A DNA stretch of 64,000 bases, taken from Sphingobacteriales bacterium. GTDB lineage: Bacteria; Bacteroidota; Bacteroidia; Chitinophagales; Chitinophagaceae. The stretch covers positions 1 to 64,000 of the forward strand of contig JACPUV010000008.1 in NCBI GenBank assembly GCA_016192105.1, read 5' to 3'. Position numbers and translations under genes: made by a program. Under the pieces are notes generated by a model. It saw only the letters and a program-made list of their open reading frames with translations. It ran no database searches and was not told where the DNA came from. Numbering within the stretch: position 1 is the stretch's first letter; the number at the start of each line of letters is the position of its first letter. Below, piece after piece: positions 32,635 through 41,824 of the stretch.

Positions 32635-35439
32635 ATGCGGAAACAGTTCCTTTTTTTCCTCTTGTTATCCAGTTGTATCAGCTCTTCTTCCCAGGAGTTT
32701 GGCGGCAACCCGCCTTCCCTGAAATGGAAACAGATCAATACAGATACGGCCCGGGTGATTTTCCCGGCGGGGCTCGACAGCCAGGCTAACCGGGTGGCTG
32801 CCATTGTTCACCTGCTGGCGGCAGAAAAACCTGTTTCCCTGGGTGATCAGTTGAAAAAGATCAACATTGTACTGCAAAACCAAACCGTGATACCAAACGG
32901 GTATGTGCAACTGGGCCCGTTCCGCAGTGAATTTTTCCTCACTCCGGATATGAACAATTTCGGGCAGGGTAGTATCAGCTGGGCCGATCAACTGGCCCTG
33001 CATGAATACAGGCATGTGCAGCAATTCAATAATTTTAATAACGGGGTCAGCAAAGCCATGAAAATTTTATTCGGGGAAGAGGGATTTGCCCTCGCTATCA
33101 ATGCTTCTGTCCCCGACTGGTTCTATGAAGGAGATGCGGTGTACCAGGAAACCCTGCTCAGCAACCAGGGCAGGGGACGCCTCCCCCTTTTTATGAATCC
33201 CTTTCCTTCCCTCTGGCAGGCAGGGAAAAAATACAGCTGGATGAAATTGCGGAACGGGTCCCTGAAAGATTATGTTCCCAATCATTATAACCTGGGCTAT
33301 TTGCTGGTCAATTACGGCAGGGTAAAATACGGGGCCGGCTTCTGGACCGATGTGACCCGGGATGCCAGTGCCTTTAAAAGTCTTTTCTATCCATTCCAGG
33401 CGGCGATAAAAAAATATGCGGGGGTGGATTACAAAACTTTCTGTAAAGACGCATTTGCGTATTACGGCCGGGAAAATGCGGGAACCGCTCCAGGGACCGG
33501 ACAGTTTATATTTCCGGTTAAAACGAATGCTGTCACCGGGTATTATTTTCCCTACAGCGCGGGGAAGGATTCCCTGCTGTACCTGAAAACCAGTTACCGG
33601 CACCGCGCCGCTTTTTACCTGAAAGATGCAAGGGGAGAGAAACGGATCCGGGTAAGGGATATTTCTATGGACGAACAATACAGTTACCGGAACGGAAAGA
33701 TCGTATATGCAGCGTATGAAAATCACCCCCGCTGGGGCTGGAAGGATTACAGTGTGATCCGGGTGTTGGATATTCACACAGGGCGGCAGGATAAGCTGAC
33801 TACCCGGTCCAACTATTTTACCCCGGATATTTCGGGAGATGGTTCCAGGATCGCCGCCGTACAGGTGTCAACAGACGGGAAAACAGAATTGCATATACTG
33901 GATGCAAAGAACGGAAGCCTGTTGCAGCGGATTCACTCTGCGGAGATCAGCCTGTTTACCGATCCGAAATTCATAGATGAAAACACCCTGGTGACCGCCG
34001 TCCGGCTCCGGGATGGTAAAATGGCCCTCGCAACGGCCGATATACCAACCGGGGCTACGATCCGGTTAACCCCACCGTCATTCAATGTGGTCGGTTACCC
34101 GTCGGTAAAAGACGGGGTCATTTATTTTACAGCTTCCTATGAGGGAAATGATGATGTCTTTGCCTTTCAGCCCGGGGATTCTAAAATATACCGGGTCACC
34201 CGGGGTAACCAGGGAAAATATTTTGTAAATGCCGGGGATGATAAACTGACCTGGTCCCGGTTTACCGCGGAAGGATATCAATTGCAGCAGGCAGCTATTG
34301 ACCGCGGGCAGTGGACAGTTGTTGAAACAGCAGTTACTGAAACATTGCTGCCGAAATGGCCCCTGACCGCGGGACCCGGGGAATTGAATGTTGCAGAGAG
34401 GGTATCGGCAGAACGGAAATTTCCGGTTACTGCATACCGTAAGGGAACCCGGCTGTTTAATTTTCACAGCTGGCGGCCTTATTATGAAGATCCCCTGTTT
34501 ACATTCTCCCTGTACGGGGAAAATGTTTTGAATACCCTGCAGACAGAACTCTATTACCTGTATAATCAAAATGAAAAGACCAGCGCGGTTGGTTTCAGCG
34601 GCATTTATGGGGCGGCTTTTCCCTGGCTGAGCGCGGGGACCGAATACACATTCAGCCGGCAGGAAACCATTGGCAGCCGTACCAGGACCTGGAACCAGCT
34701 CGACAGCCGCATCGGGCTGACCCTGCCGCTGCGTTATACCAGCGGAACGACGTTTAAGAATTTTTCACTCAGCAGTTTTTATGTGCTGCGCAATGAATTT
34801 AACCGCGGTTTTTTCAAGGATTCATTGGGAAACACGTCCTTCAGTTACCTGTCGCATGCCCTTTCCTGGTCGCAGCAGGTACAACGTGCCGTGCAGCATA
34901 TTTATCCCCGCTTCGCTTATTCGCTGTCCGCCTCCTTTCGGCATGCGATTACGAAAGTGGAAGGAAACCAGTTCCATACTGCAGCCAGTCTCTATGTGCC
35001 GGGCCTGCTATCCACGCACAATCTCGGTTTCAATGCCGCTTTCCAGGAGCGGGATACCCTGGGCCAGGTTTCGTTTGCCAACCGGTTTGCCTATTCGAGG
35101 GGCTATACGGGGCGGTATTTTACCCGCATGTGGAAAGTTTCTGCCAATTATCACCTGCCGCTCTGGTGCCCCGACTGGGGGTTTGGCAACCTGCTTTATA
35201 TTCAGCGGATCCGGGTGAACCTCTTTTATGATTTTACCAAAGTGTATTCCCGCGATAAAAAACTGACGCGTGATCAGCGGAGTACGGGAGGGGAGTTGTT
35301 TGCCGATACCAAATGGTGGAACCAGTACCCGCTGACTTTTGGCATCCGGGTCAGCCGGCTGCTCGACTATGATCAGTTCGACGGATTTAAAGGAACTCTT
35401 TTTGAATTTGTTTTACCGGTCAGTATTCTGCCGCGCTGA
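32635..35439 (+). CDS. large envelope protein: gluzincin-like metallopeptidase, beta-propeller and barrel-like C terminus
   Basis: A 934-residue exported protein. After a signal or lipoprotein signal peptide (FFLLLSSCISSSSQ), a zinc-peptidase motif H123-EYR-H127 is followed 38 residues later by E165 in WFYEGDA, the spacing expected of gluzincins. Residues from about 300 to 600 have repeated TolB/WD40-like strands (YFTPDISGDGSRIAAVQ, TLVTAVRLRDGK, VIYFTASYEGNDDVFAF). The last 330 residues have alternating aromatic strands like an outer-membrane barrel. The combined architecture is inferred from motifs only. Convergent with the PAP2 gene, with no gap. Confidence 0.75.
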   Translation: MRKQFLFFLLLSSCISSSSQEFGGNPPSLKWKQINTDTARVIFPAGLDSQANRVAAIVHLLAAEKPVSLGDQLKKINIVLQNQTVIPNGYVQLGPFRSEFFLTPDMNNFGQGSISWADQLALHEYRHVQQFNNFNNGVSKAMKILFGEEGFALAINASVPDWFYEGDAVYQETLLSNQGRGRLPLFMNPFPSLWQAGKKYSWMKLRNGSLKDYVPNHYNLGYLLVNYGRVKYGAGFWTDVTRDASAFKSLFYPFQAAIKKYAGVDYKTFCKDAFAYYGRENAGTAPGTGQFIFPVKTNAVTGYYFPYSAGKDSLLYLKTSYRHRAAFYLKDARGEKRIRVRDISMDEQYSYRNGKIVYAAYENHPRWGWKDYSVIRVLDIHTGRQDKLTTRSNYFTPDISGDGSRIAAVQVSTDGKTELHILDAKNGSLLQRIHSAEISLFTDPKFIDENTLVTAVRLRDGKMALATADIPTGATIRLTPPSFNVVGYPSVKDGVIYFTASYEGNDDVFAFQPGDSKIYRVTRGNQGKYFVNAGDDKLTWSRFTAEGYQLQQAAIDRGQWTVVETAVTETLLPKWPLTAGPGELNVAERVSAERKFPVTAYRKGTRLFNFHSWRPYYEDPLFTFSLYGENVLNTLQTELYYLYNQNEKTSAVGFSGIYGAAFPWLSAGTEYTFSRQETIGSRTRTWNQLDSRIGLTLPLRYTSGTTFKNFSLSSFYVLRNEFNRGFFKDSLGNTSFSYLSHALSWSQQVQRAVQHIYPRFAYSLSASFRHAITKVEGNQFHTAASLYVPGLLSTHNLGFNAAFQERDTLGQVSFANRFAYSRGYTGRYFTRMWKVSANYHLPLWCPDWGFGNLLYIQRIRVNLFYDFTKVYSRDKKLTRDQRSTGGELFADTKWWNQYPLTFGIRVSRLLDYDQFDGFKGTLFEFVLPVSILPR

Positions 35440-36075
35440 TTATTCCGGCAGTGCAGGCCGCTTTTTCTTTTTCTGCTCCTGCCGGATCCATTGGTTGATC
35501 TTATAACTGAGCCAGGCACTGCCGCTGCCCAGCATCGCACCCGCGAGCACATCAGTGGGAAAGTGCACCCCCAGGTATAACCGCGAATAACCGGCCAGGG
35601 AGGCATAGGCAAAGGCCGGTGCGATCACATACCACCTGGGATACGCGATGCTCACCGCAGTGGCCATGGAAAATGCTTCCGACGTATGGCCCGAAGGGAA
35701 GGAATTGTTTTTCAGATCGAGAACAGCGGTAAAGGTTGGGTCGTTATAGGCCGGCCTTTTCCGGTTTACTGCTTCTTTCATCCCCCAGGTAACAACGGAA
35801 GAGACCAGGATGCTCTCTGTTATATAAAGAGCATTTTTCTTCATGTTTTTATCCTTATTGAGCAGGCCCGTGACAAACAGGGTGGCTGGTACGGCCAGGC
35901 ATAGGCCGCCGTTAATTTTTGAAAGATCTTTATGGAAACTATTGCCGGCCGTACTCCGGTGCCGGGCAATAGACCGCAGCAGGTCATATTCCCAGTTGTT
36001 GACCTGGGCCATTGTTGCCGTTCCTGACAACAGGAGCAAGAAAGAAAAAATCCCGGATCGTACAGGTAACCGCAT
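35440..36075 (-). CDS. PAP2-family phosphatase
   Basis: A 211-residue protein with a signal peptide or first helix and several membrane segments. The three acid-phosphatase motifs are visible: KEAVNRKRP near residue 103, PSGHTSEA near 129 and SRLYLGVHFPTDVLAG near 170. The family dephosphorylates lipid phosphates such as undecaprenyl pyrophosphate or phosphatidic acid at the membrane. It follows valS on the same strand with a 27-bp gap. Confidence 0.9.
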   Translation of the reverse strand: MRLPVRSGIFSFLLLLSGTATMAQVNNWEYDLLRSIARHRSTAGNSFHKDLSKINGGLCLAVPATLFVTGLLNKDKNMKKNALYITESILVSSVVTWGMKEAVNRKRPAYNDPTFTAVLDLKNNSFPSGHTSEAFSMATAVSIAYPRWYVIAPAFAYASLAGYSRLYLGVHFPTDVLAGAMLGSGSAWLSYKINQWIRQEQKKKKRPALPE

Positions 36076-36102
36076 GGAGTTGTGTTTACGGATAAAAACA
36101 AA

Positions 36103-38724
36103 TCAGCCCAGGCTGGCCAGGCTTTCTTCGATGACTTTGATCTTTGCTTCGGCGTCGGTTTTTTTCTTTCTTTCACTTTCGATCACTTCGGGCCGGGCAT
36201 TCTGTACAAAGCGCTCATTGGATAATTTCTTTTCAACGGCAGCGAGAAAGCCTTTGAAGTAATCCAGGTCTTTCTGCAATTGCAGTTTCTGGGAACTGGT
36301 ATCCGGAACGGTGGAGGTTTCCAGGTAAAACTTGTCTTTTTGCACCACTACGTTAATGCTGCCGGCAACAGGGTTGGTTGTATAGGCAATGGATTCCGCA
36401 TTTACCTGTTTGCCCAGTATGCCTGCAATAGCTTCATATACCGGCCGGTTTTCCGTTTGAATATGCAATTTGATGGGATCCTTTGGCTTCAGTTGTGATT
36501 TTACCCGGGCATCCCGGATTGCCGTGATCACTTCCTTCAGCAAACCGGCGGCGGAAAGTAATTCTTTGTCCGCTTCAGTTGCAGCAGGAAACAGTTTTAC
36601 CGTGAGGTCATCCGTTCTTTCTTTCAACTGGTGATAGATCTCTTCTGTAACAAAAGGCATGAACGGGTGCAGCAGCTGCATCAGTTCTTCGAAGAAGGCT
36701 ACTGTTTTCTCATATACCGCTTTGCCGACCGGTTGTTCAAACCCCGGCTTCACCCATTCCAGGTACCAGCTGCAGAAATCATCCCAGATCAGTGAATAAA
36801 TTGTTTTCAGTGATTCGCTCAGCCGGAAATCATTGAACTGTTCGTTTAACTGTAACCGGACTTCCTTTAACCGGTTCTCAAACCATTCCACGGCAAACCG
36901 GCTCTCCGGACTTTCAGGCATCCCGTCTTCCTGTCTTCCTTCCCACATCTTTACCAGCTTCAGTGCATTCCACATTTTATTAATGAAGAACCGTCCCTGG
37001 TCATTACCCGAAGGATCCCACATCAGGTCGTTCCCGGCGGGAGAGGAGATCATGATCCCGAAGCGGACCGCATCTGCCCCGTCTTTTTCGATCATCTCCA
37101 GCAGGTCGGGAGAATTGCCCAGGCTCTTGCTCATCTTCCGGCCCTGTTTATCCCGGACGATCCCGGTGAAATAAACTTCATTGAAAGGTTTCTGTCCCTT
37201 GTATTCATATCCGGCCATAATCATCCGGGCCACCCAGAAGAAGATGATCTCAGGAGCGGTTACAAGTGTATTGGTCGGGTAATAATAGTTTATATCCTTA
37301 TTGCCCGGGTTGCTGTATCCTTTAAATACTTCAAAAGGCCATAGCCAGGAGGAGAACCAGGTATCGAGACAGTCTTCATCCTGTTTTAACTGAGCATTGG
37401 GTATTGAGAATTGCTCCTTGAACATTTTCCTCGCCTCTTCTTCTGTTGCCGCCACCACAAAACGTCCCTCTGCATCATACCAGGCCGGTATCCGGTGCCC
37501 CCACCAGAGCTGGCGGGAAATACACCAGTCCTTGATATTTTCCATCCAGTGACGGTACAGGTTTTTGAACTTCGCCGGGTAAAATTTTATTTCTTCACCG
37601 GCTACGGCATCCAATGCGGGGCCGCAGATCTTTTTCATATCCACCCACCATTGCAGGGAGAGGCGGGGTTCCACCACTACATCGGTTCTTTCGCTGTAAC
37701 CAACTTCACTTGTATAATCCTCGGTTTTTATGAGGTAACCTTTTTCTTCCAATTCTTTCGTGATCTTCTTCCTCGCTTCGAAACGGTCTTCCCCCACATA
37801 GATCTGCGCTGCTGTATTCAGGGTGCCGTCTTCATTGAAAATATCCACCACGTCCAGCTGGTGTTTCTGGCCAAGCTGGTTGTCATTCATGTCATGGGCC
37901 GGGGTTACTTTCAGCGCGCCGGTACCAAAGTCCATGGTTACATATTCATCCGTGATAATGGGGATGCGGCGGTTGATCAGTGGCACGAAGGCGAATTTCC
38001 CCTGCAAATGCCTGTAGCGCTCGTCATCAGGGTGTACACAGATGGCGGTATCGCCCATGATGGTCTCCGGTCGTACGGTGGCGATCACGATGTATTCCTC
38101 ACCGGGTGTATCCAGTTTGTATTTCAGGTGATAGAGTTGCTGGCGGGTCTGTTTACGGATCACTTCCTCATCACTCAGGGCGGTTTTGGCACGGGGGTCC
38201 CAGTTGATCATTCGTTTACCCCGGTAGATATAGCCCTTCTTATACAGGTCAGTAAAGACGCTGATCACGGATTTGTAATAGTCCGGATCCATGGTGAAAG
38301 AAGTGCGATCCCAGTCCAGGCTGCAACCCATTTTCTTTAACTGTTGCAGGATGATGCCCCCGTATTTTTCTTTCCATTCCCAGGCATAGTTGAGGAAATC
38401 TTCCCGGCTGAGGGAGGATTTGGAAATTCCTCTCTCACGGAGCATCTGTACCACTTTGGCTTCCGTGGCAATGGAAGCATGGTCGGTACCCGGTACCCAG
38501 CAGGCATTTTTTCCCAGCATCCTGGCCCTGCGAACCAGGATATCCTGGATCGTATTGTTAAGGCAGTGCCCCATGTGCAGCACACCGGTCACATTGGGGG
38601 GCGGGATAACCACGGTATAGGGTTCCCGGTCGTCGGGTTCACTGTGAAAGTAGTTTTTATCCAGCCAGTGCCGGTACCATTTTTCTTCTGTTGCCTGGTG
38701 TTCAAAGTTTTTGCTTAATTCCAT
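36103..38724 (-). CDS. valS: valyl-tRNA synthetase
   Basis: An 873-residue class I synthetase that charges tRNA-Val. The HIGH motif appears as LHMGHCLNNT near residue 49 and KMSKS as GRKMSKSLGNSP near 531; the CP1 editing domain lies between about 190 and 340 (IVIATVRPETIMGDTAICVHP). The anticodon-binding domain follows at about 600-760 and a C-terminal coiled coil at about 805-870 (KLQLQKDLDYFKGFLAAVEKK). Two tRNA-Val genes lie 3-4 kb downstream on the map but are separately transcribed. Confidence 0.97.
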   Translation of the reverse strand: MELSKNFEHQATEEKWYRHWLDKNYFHSEPDDREPYTVVIPPPNVTGVLHMGHCLNNTIQDILVRRARMLGKNACWVPGTDHASIATEAKVVQMLRERGISKSSLSREDFLNYAWEWKEKYGGIILQQLKKMGCSLDWDRTSFTMDPDYYKSVISVFTDLYKKGYIYRGKRMINWDPRAKTALSDEEVIRKQTRQQLYHLKYKLDTPGEEYIVIATVRPETIMGDTAICVHPDDERYRHLQGKFAFVPLINRRIPIITDEYVTMDFGTGALKVTPAHDMNDNQLGQKHQLDVVDIFNEDGTLNTAAQIYVGEDRFEARKKITKELEEKGYLIKTEDYTSEVGYSERTDVVVEPRLSLQWWVDMKKICGPALDAVAGEEIKFYPAKFKNLYRHWMENIKDWCISRQLWWGHRIPAWYDAEGRFVVAATEEEARKMFKEQFSIPNAQLKQDEDCLDTWFSSWLWPFEVFKGYSNPGNKDINYYYPTNTLVTAPEIIFFWVARMIMAGYEYKGQKPFNEVYFTGIVRDKQGRKMSKSLGNSPDLLEMIEKDGADAVRFGIMISSPAGNDLMWDPSGNDQGRFFINKMWNALKLVKMWEGRQEDGMPESPESRFAVEWFENRLKEVRLQLNEQFNDFRLSESLKTIYSLIWDDFCSWYLEWVKPGFEQPVGKAVYEKTVAFFEELMQLLHPFMPFVTEEIYHQLKERTDDLTVKLFPAATEADKELLSAAGLLKEVITAIRDARVKSQLKPKDPIKLHIQTENRPVYEAIAGILGKQVNAESIAYTTNPVAGSINVVVQKDKFYLETSTVPDTSSQKLQLQKDLDYFKGFLAAVEKKLSNERFVQNARPEVIESERKKKTDAEAKIKVIEESLASLG

Positions 38725-38841
38725 ACGATCCTCTCTTGTAAATACCCTGTTCCCGGCAGTACGCCGGTCTAAAGGAGTAAGGGCGCAAATTTACCGTATT
38801 TGAACAGAAACCGGAAGACCGATCCTGCTTTGGAACACAGT

Positions 38842-39267
38842 TTATTCAGCAGGGGGCATATTTCTTTTCACTTCCTCGCAGATATACATTTCTCCCCGGT
38901 GCACGGCAAGGATACCGGCATTAATTTCTTCCAGGGTGGATGTCTTGGTCAGGAAACCCCGGGCTCCCAACTGAAGCATACGGATCGCATATTTGGGCTG
39001 GTTATGGACCGAGAGCCCGATTATTTTGACGGAGGGCATTTTTTCAAGTACGGAACGAGTGACCTTAAAGCCGTTCATCGGGGACATATTGATGTCCACC
39101 AGCATAATTTCAGGTTTTGCAAGGGTTAACTGTTCCAGGGCTGAGGGGCCGCTGGAGCAATCGGCTGTAACCAGGAACCGGGGATTATTTTCAAGTAATA
39201 ATTTCCAGGATGCACGGACCAGGGGATGATCATCCACCAGCATGATACGGATCGGCTTTTCTTTCAT
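38842..39267 (-). CDS. orphan receiver-only response regulator
   Basis: A 141-residue receiver domain of the NarL/LuxR class with D12/D13, phospho-acceptor D58 in LVDINMSP and the lysine in ARGFLTKTSTLEE. The protein ends ICEEVKRNMPPAE, just where a linker and helix-turn-helix would normally begin; no remnant of an HTH is seen in the following bases in any frame. No kinase is adjacent. Either a stand-alone phosphorelay protein or a truncated regulator. Confidence 0.82.
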   Translation of the reverse strand: MKEKPIRIMLVDDHPLVRASWKLLLENNPRFLVTADCSSGPSALEQLTLAKPEIMLVDINMSPMNGFKVTRSVLEKMPSVKIIGLSVHNQPKYAIRMLQLGARGFLTKTSTLEEINAGILAVHRGEMYICEEVKRNMPPAE

Positions 39268-39639
39268 ATGCTAACCAGCTTTATTTTCCTTAACCCGGCC
39301 CGGGGCCGTTTTCATTATAGGTTTTGCATAGAATCCGGTATCGTAATACCTGACAAGTAAGATTTTGGATAGAATATTAAAATCCTAAGTAGTTAAAATC
39401 CAGTCTATTAATAAAATATAAGTAAAAATACTTATTACGTAAACAATAAAAATACTGTAAAGTGAAAGTATAATTACTTTGATAAATCACCAAGAAAAAT
39501 TACGCAATTTTTACAAATCAAGATTTACGTATCGGGTTATATTCATGTCCGAACAGCCTGGGGGCTTTTATATAAAAATTATCTTCGCTGAAATTTATTT
39601 AGGATCAGCCCTCAACGGGTTATCAAACAAGGTTTTTGT
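39268..39639. other. AT-rich spacer without a gene
   Basis: About 370 bp between divergent genes (receiver-only regulator and esterase), clearly richer in A/T than the surroundings from about 39340. It holds a 7-bp inverted repeat ATAAGTA/TACTTAT at 39418-39435 with an AAAA spacer, and the word TAAAATCC twice (about 39377-39400). A likely regulatory region; no RNA gene or terminator is recognised. Confidence 0.5.
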
Positions 39640-40371
39640 ATGAAGAAAGAAATTACCTCCTGGTTCAGCCCTTCCCTGGAAAAAGAAATGCCGGTTGCTA
39701 CTTATGGGGACTATGGGTTTGCACTTTTGCTGATTCCGACAGCGGCTGCGGACTACCTGGAGTATGAACGTTTTCAGCTAATGGATCATATCGCAGGGCA
39801 TATCAATGGGGGGAAAGTGAAGATTTTTTCCATTGACAGTATCAATAACGACAGCTGGATGAACAACCAGGTGGATCCGCGTCATAAAACCTGGCGCCAC
39901 CAGCAATGGAACCATTATGTATTCAATGAGGTGGTTCCGTTTATCCGGCACAATACCAGCCCCGAAACCCCGATCATTACCTGCGGGGCCTCCTTTGGTG
40001 CGCTGCACAGCATGAACCTGTTTCTCAAACGGCCGGACCTGATCAACGGGGTGATTGCCATGAGTGGGGTATATGACCTGACGGAATACACAAAGGGACA
40101 TTTCGATGAGGATGTTTATTACAACAGTCCCATGCACTTTATGCCCAACCTGGCCGATCATGGTATCCTGGAACAGATCCGGCAGAGCCGGAATATTCAT
40201 ATTGTAACAGGGAGTGGTCCTTATGAAGACCCGTCCAACAGCGGCCGCTTTGCTAAAATCCTCTATGAAAAGGGGATCAATTATGAACTGGATGTATGGG
40301 GAGAGGAATGGCCGCACGACTGGAATACCTGGAAGGCCATGCTGCCGCATTACCTGGAAACGAGGTTCTGA
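39640..40371 (+). CDS. putative esterase, alpha/beta hydrolase fold
   Basis: A 243-residue protein with the nucleophile elbow CGASFGALHS (Gly-x-Ser-x-Gly) near residue 113, an aspartate candidate in GSGPYEDPSN near 193 and the catalytic-type histidine in EEWPHDWNTWKAMLP near 228. It resembles the esterase-D/enterochelin-esterase-like group. No signal peptide is seen, so it is probably cytoplasmic. Its 3' end overlaps the convergent aat gene by 22 bp. Substrate unknown. Confidence 0.82.
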   Translation: MKKEITSWFSPSLEKEMPVATYGDYGFALLLIPTAAADYLEYERFQLMDHIAGHINGGKVKIFSIDSINNDSWMNNQVDPRHKTWRHQQWNHYVFNEVVPFIRHNTSPETPIITCGASFGALHSMNLFLKRPDLINGVIAMSGVYDLTEYTKGHFDEDVYYNSPMHFMPNLADHGILEQIRQSRNIHIVTGSGPYEDPSNSGRFAKILYEKGINYELDVWGEEWPHDWNTWKAMLPHYLETRF

Positions 40372-41000
40372 ACCAGTTGAACAAACTCCTTTCTTGGGAT
40401 CATCCGGGCGCCAAAACTTTTAAGGTAATCTGTATATACCTGGCAATCGATCAGCTGCACTCCTTCCTGTTTTAGCTGTTGTGCATAACGGATGAATGCA
40501 TAACGGGAAGCATTGCTCAGCCTGCTGAACATGCTTTCCCCAAAGAAAACTTTGCCAATCCGGATACCATATAAGCCTCCGGCCAGTTCACCATCCTTCC
40601 ACACTTCCGCACTGTGGGCATAACCGAGCTGGTGCAGGTTTGTATAAGCTCTTTCCACTTCGGGAGTGATCCAGGTTCCATGTTGCCCCGGCCTTTTCGT
40701 TGTTCTGCACGCATGGATCACCCGGCCAAAGGCCTTATTCGTGGTGAATTCAAATTCTTCCCGGCGGAGCAGGGGTTTGATCGTTTTGGCGATCTTTAAA
40801 TCTTCGGGGAAGAGCACAAACCGGGGATCGGGGCACCACCAGAGGATCGGGGGCTCCTCATACCAGGGAAAAATGCCCTGCCGGTAAGCCTCCAGTAATC
40901 TTTCGGCAGAAAGATCCCCGCCCATTGCCAGGAGGCCATCGGGTTCCGCCAGGTGAACAGGAGGAAATTGTATTTTTTTATCAGGAAAGAAAAGGGGCAT
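40350..41000 (-). CDS. aat: leucyl/phenylalanyl-tRNA-protein transferase
   Basis: A 216-residue enzyme that adds Leu or Phe from aminoacyl-tRNA to proteins with N-terminal Arg or Lys, marking them for ClpS/ClpAP. Motifs: FPPVHLAEPDGLLAMGGDL near 12, YRQGIFPWYEEPPILWW near 40, HGTWITPEVERAYTNLH near 107 and GGLYGIRIGKVFFGESMFS near 138. The ATG at 41000 is chosen because the upstream TTG (41006) lies inside the -7 box. It follows clpS directly, as expected for an N-degron operon, but also has its own promoter. Confidence 0.95.
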   Translation of the reverse strand: MPLFFPDKKIQFPPVHLAEPDGLLAMGGDLSAERLLEAYRQGIFPWYEEPPILWWCPDPRFVLFPEDLKIAKTIKPLLRREEFEFTTNKAFGRVIHACRTTKRPGQHGTWITPEVERAYTNLHQLGYAHSAEVWKDGELAGGLYGIRIGKVFFGESMFSRLSNASRYAFIRYAQQLKQEGVQLIDCQVYTDYLKSFGARMIPRKEFVQLVQNLVSR

Positions 41001-41003
41001 GGG

Positions 41004-41011
41004 CAAATTTA
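41004..41011 (-). promoter_or_regulatory. -7 box TAAATTTG of aat, overlapping the clpS stop codon
   Basis: Exact TAnnTTTG match on the minus strand. Its first three bases are the TAA stop of clpS, and it ends 3 nt before the aat ATG. If used, aat mRNA would be leaderless. Confidence 0.5.
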
Positions 41012-41311
41012 GCCGGCCACTACTTCAATGGTCGCATTGATGCCTCTTTCGGTAATGGCATCACAAAGCGGTTTAAGATCCTCATAGCTGCCGTTCTTCA
41101 CCGCGTATTTACCGCGGAAATGAATGATATAGGAACATTGCTCGGCCTGTTCGTGGCTGTGCCCGCAAACCGTCATCAGGGTCTCAATGACCCACTCAAA
41201 GGTATTGACCTCATCATTCCAGACCACCAGGTGACAGGGTGCTTCACCGGAGACCAGCAGATCCACGTTATCCAGGACATCCGTTTCCGTATCATGTTTA
41301 ACATTCAGCAT
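41009..41311 (-). CDS. clpS: ATP-dependent Clp protease adaptor ClpS
   Basis: A 100-residue adaptor that binds N-degron substrates and delivers them to the Clp unfoldase. The ligand-binding region LVVWNDEVNTFEWVIETL is near residue 28 and the conserved HSHEQAEQCSYIIHFRGKYAV near 51. The ATG at 41311 is preferred; a TTG at 41320 is inside the promoter box. It precedes aat with 8 bp between stop and start, forming an N-degron recognition pair. Confidence 0.93.
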   Translation of the reverse strand: MLNVKHDTETDVLDNVDLLVSGEAPCHLVVWNDEVNTFEWVIETLMTVCGHSHEQAEQCSYIIHFRGKYAVKNGSYEDLKPLCDAITERGINATIEVVAG

Positions 41312-41317
41312 AAGATG

Positions 41318-41325
41318 CAAAATTA
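41318..41325 (-). promoter_or_regulatory. -7 box TAATTTTG of clpS
   Basis: Exact TAnnTTTG match on the minus strand, 6 nt before the clpS ATG. Confidence 0.55.
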
Positions 41326-41391
41326 GAAACTATCGGGAATTATTATAATGCGGGGGGCGGGAACTTTGTATATTTAAGTAAATAAACGATC

Positions 41392-41763
41392 GTGGAAAGA
41401 GTAACCGGCCTTGGCGGGCCCTTTATAAAAGCGAAAGATCCGCAGCAACTGGCTGCCTGGTATGAAAAACACCTTGGGATCGCCTTTAACGGGACTACTT
41501 ATGCAGCCTGGCAACCCGGGAAAATGCCGGCCACCGGGTTTACCCTTTTTTCCATTTTCCCGGAGGATTCGGACTATTTCAGTCCTTCGCGCAAGGATGT
41601 TATGGTAAATTTTATGGTAAAAGACCTGAAAGAACTGCTTGCTGCATTAAAAAATGAGGGGGTTGAAATTGTGGGAAACCCGGTAGAGGAGGAATACGGA
41701 AAATTCGGGTGGGTGCTGGACCCGGAAGGGAATAAAATAGAATTGTGGGAGCCACCCGTTTAA
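41392..41763 (+). CDS. VOC (glyoxalase/bleomycin resistance-like) family protein
   Basis: A 123-residue single-domain VOC protein: GGPFIKAKDPQQLAAWYEKHLGI at the start (split here: FIKAKDPQQLAAWY, EKHLGI), VMVNFMVKDLKELLAAL near 75 and the metal-ligand type ending WVLDPEGNKIELWEPP. Such proteins are small metal-dependent lyases, dioxygenases or binding proteins; no substrate can be named. The start is GTG at 41392. Confidence 0.85.
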   Translation: MERVTGLGGPFIKAKDPQQLAAWYEKHLGIAFNGTTYAAWQPGKMPATGFTLFSIFPEDSDYFSPSRKDVMVNFMVKDLKELLAALKNEGVEIVGNPVEEEYGKFGWVLDPEGNKIELWEPPV

Positions 41764-41774
41764 ATGAAAAAAAA

Positions 41775-41805
41775 TTTGGCAAAAAAAATCACAGCCTTAT
41801 CTTTG
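41775..41805 (+). promoter_or_regulatory. tRNA-Val promoter, TTTG-N19-TATCTTTG
   Basis: The best complete promoter in the window: a -33 element TTTG at 41775-41778, exactly 19 bp, and a -7 box TATCTTTG at 41798-41805, ending 19 nt before the tRNA. Confidence 0.75.
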
Positions 41806-41824
41806 CACTCCCGTTTAAAGAAAT

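Noticed and set aside
37411..38340. 309-codon plus-strand open frame
   Set aside because: Antisense to valS, which is certain from its HIGH and KMSKS motifs.
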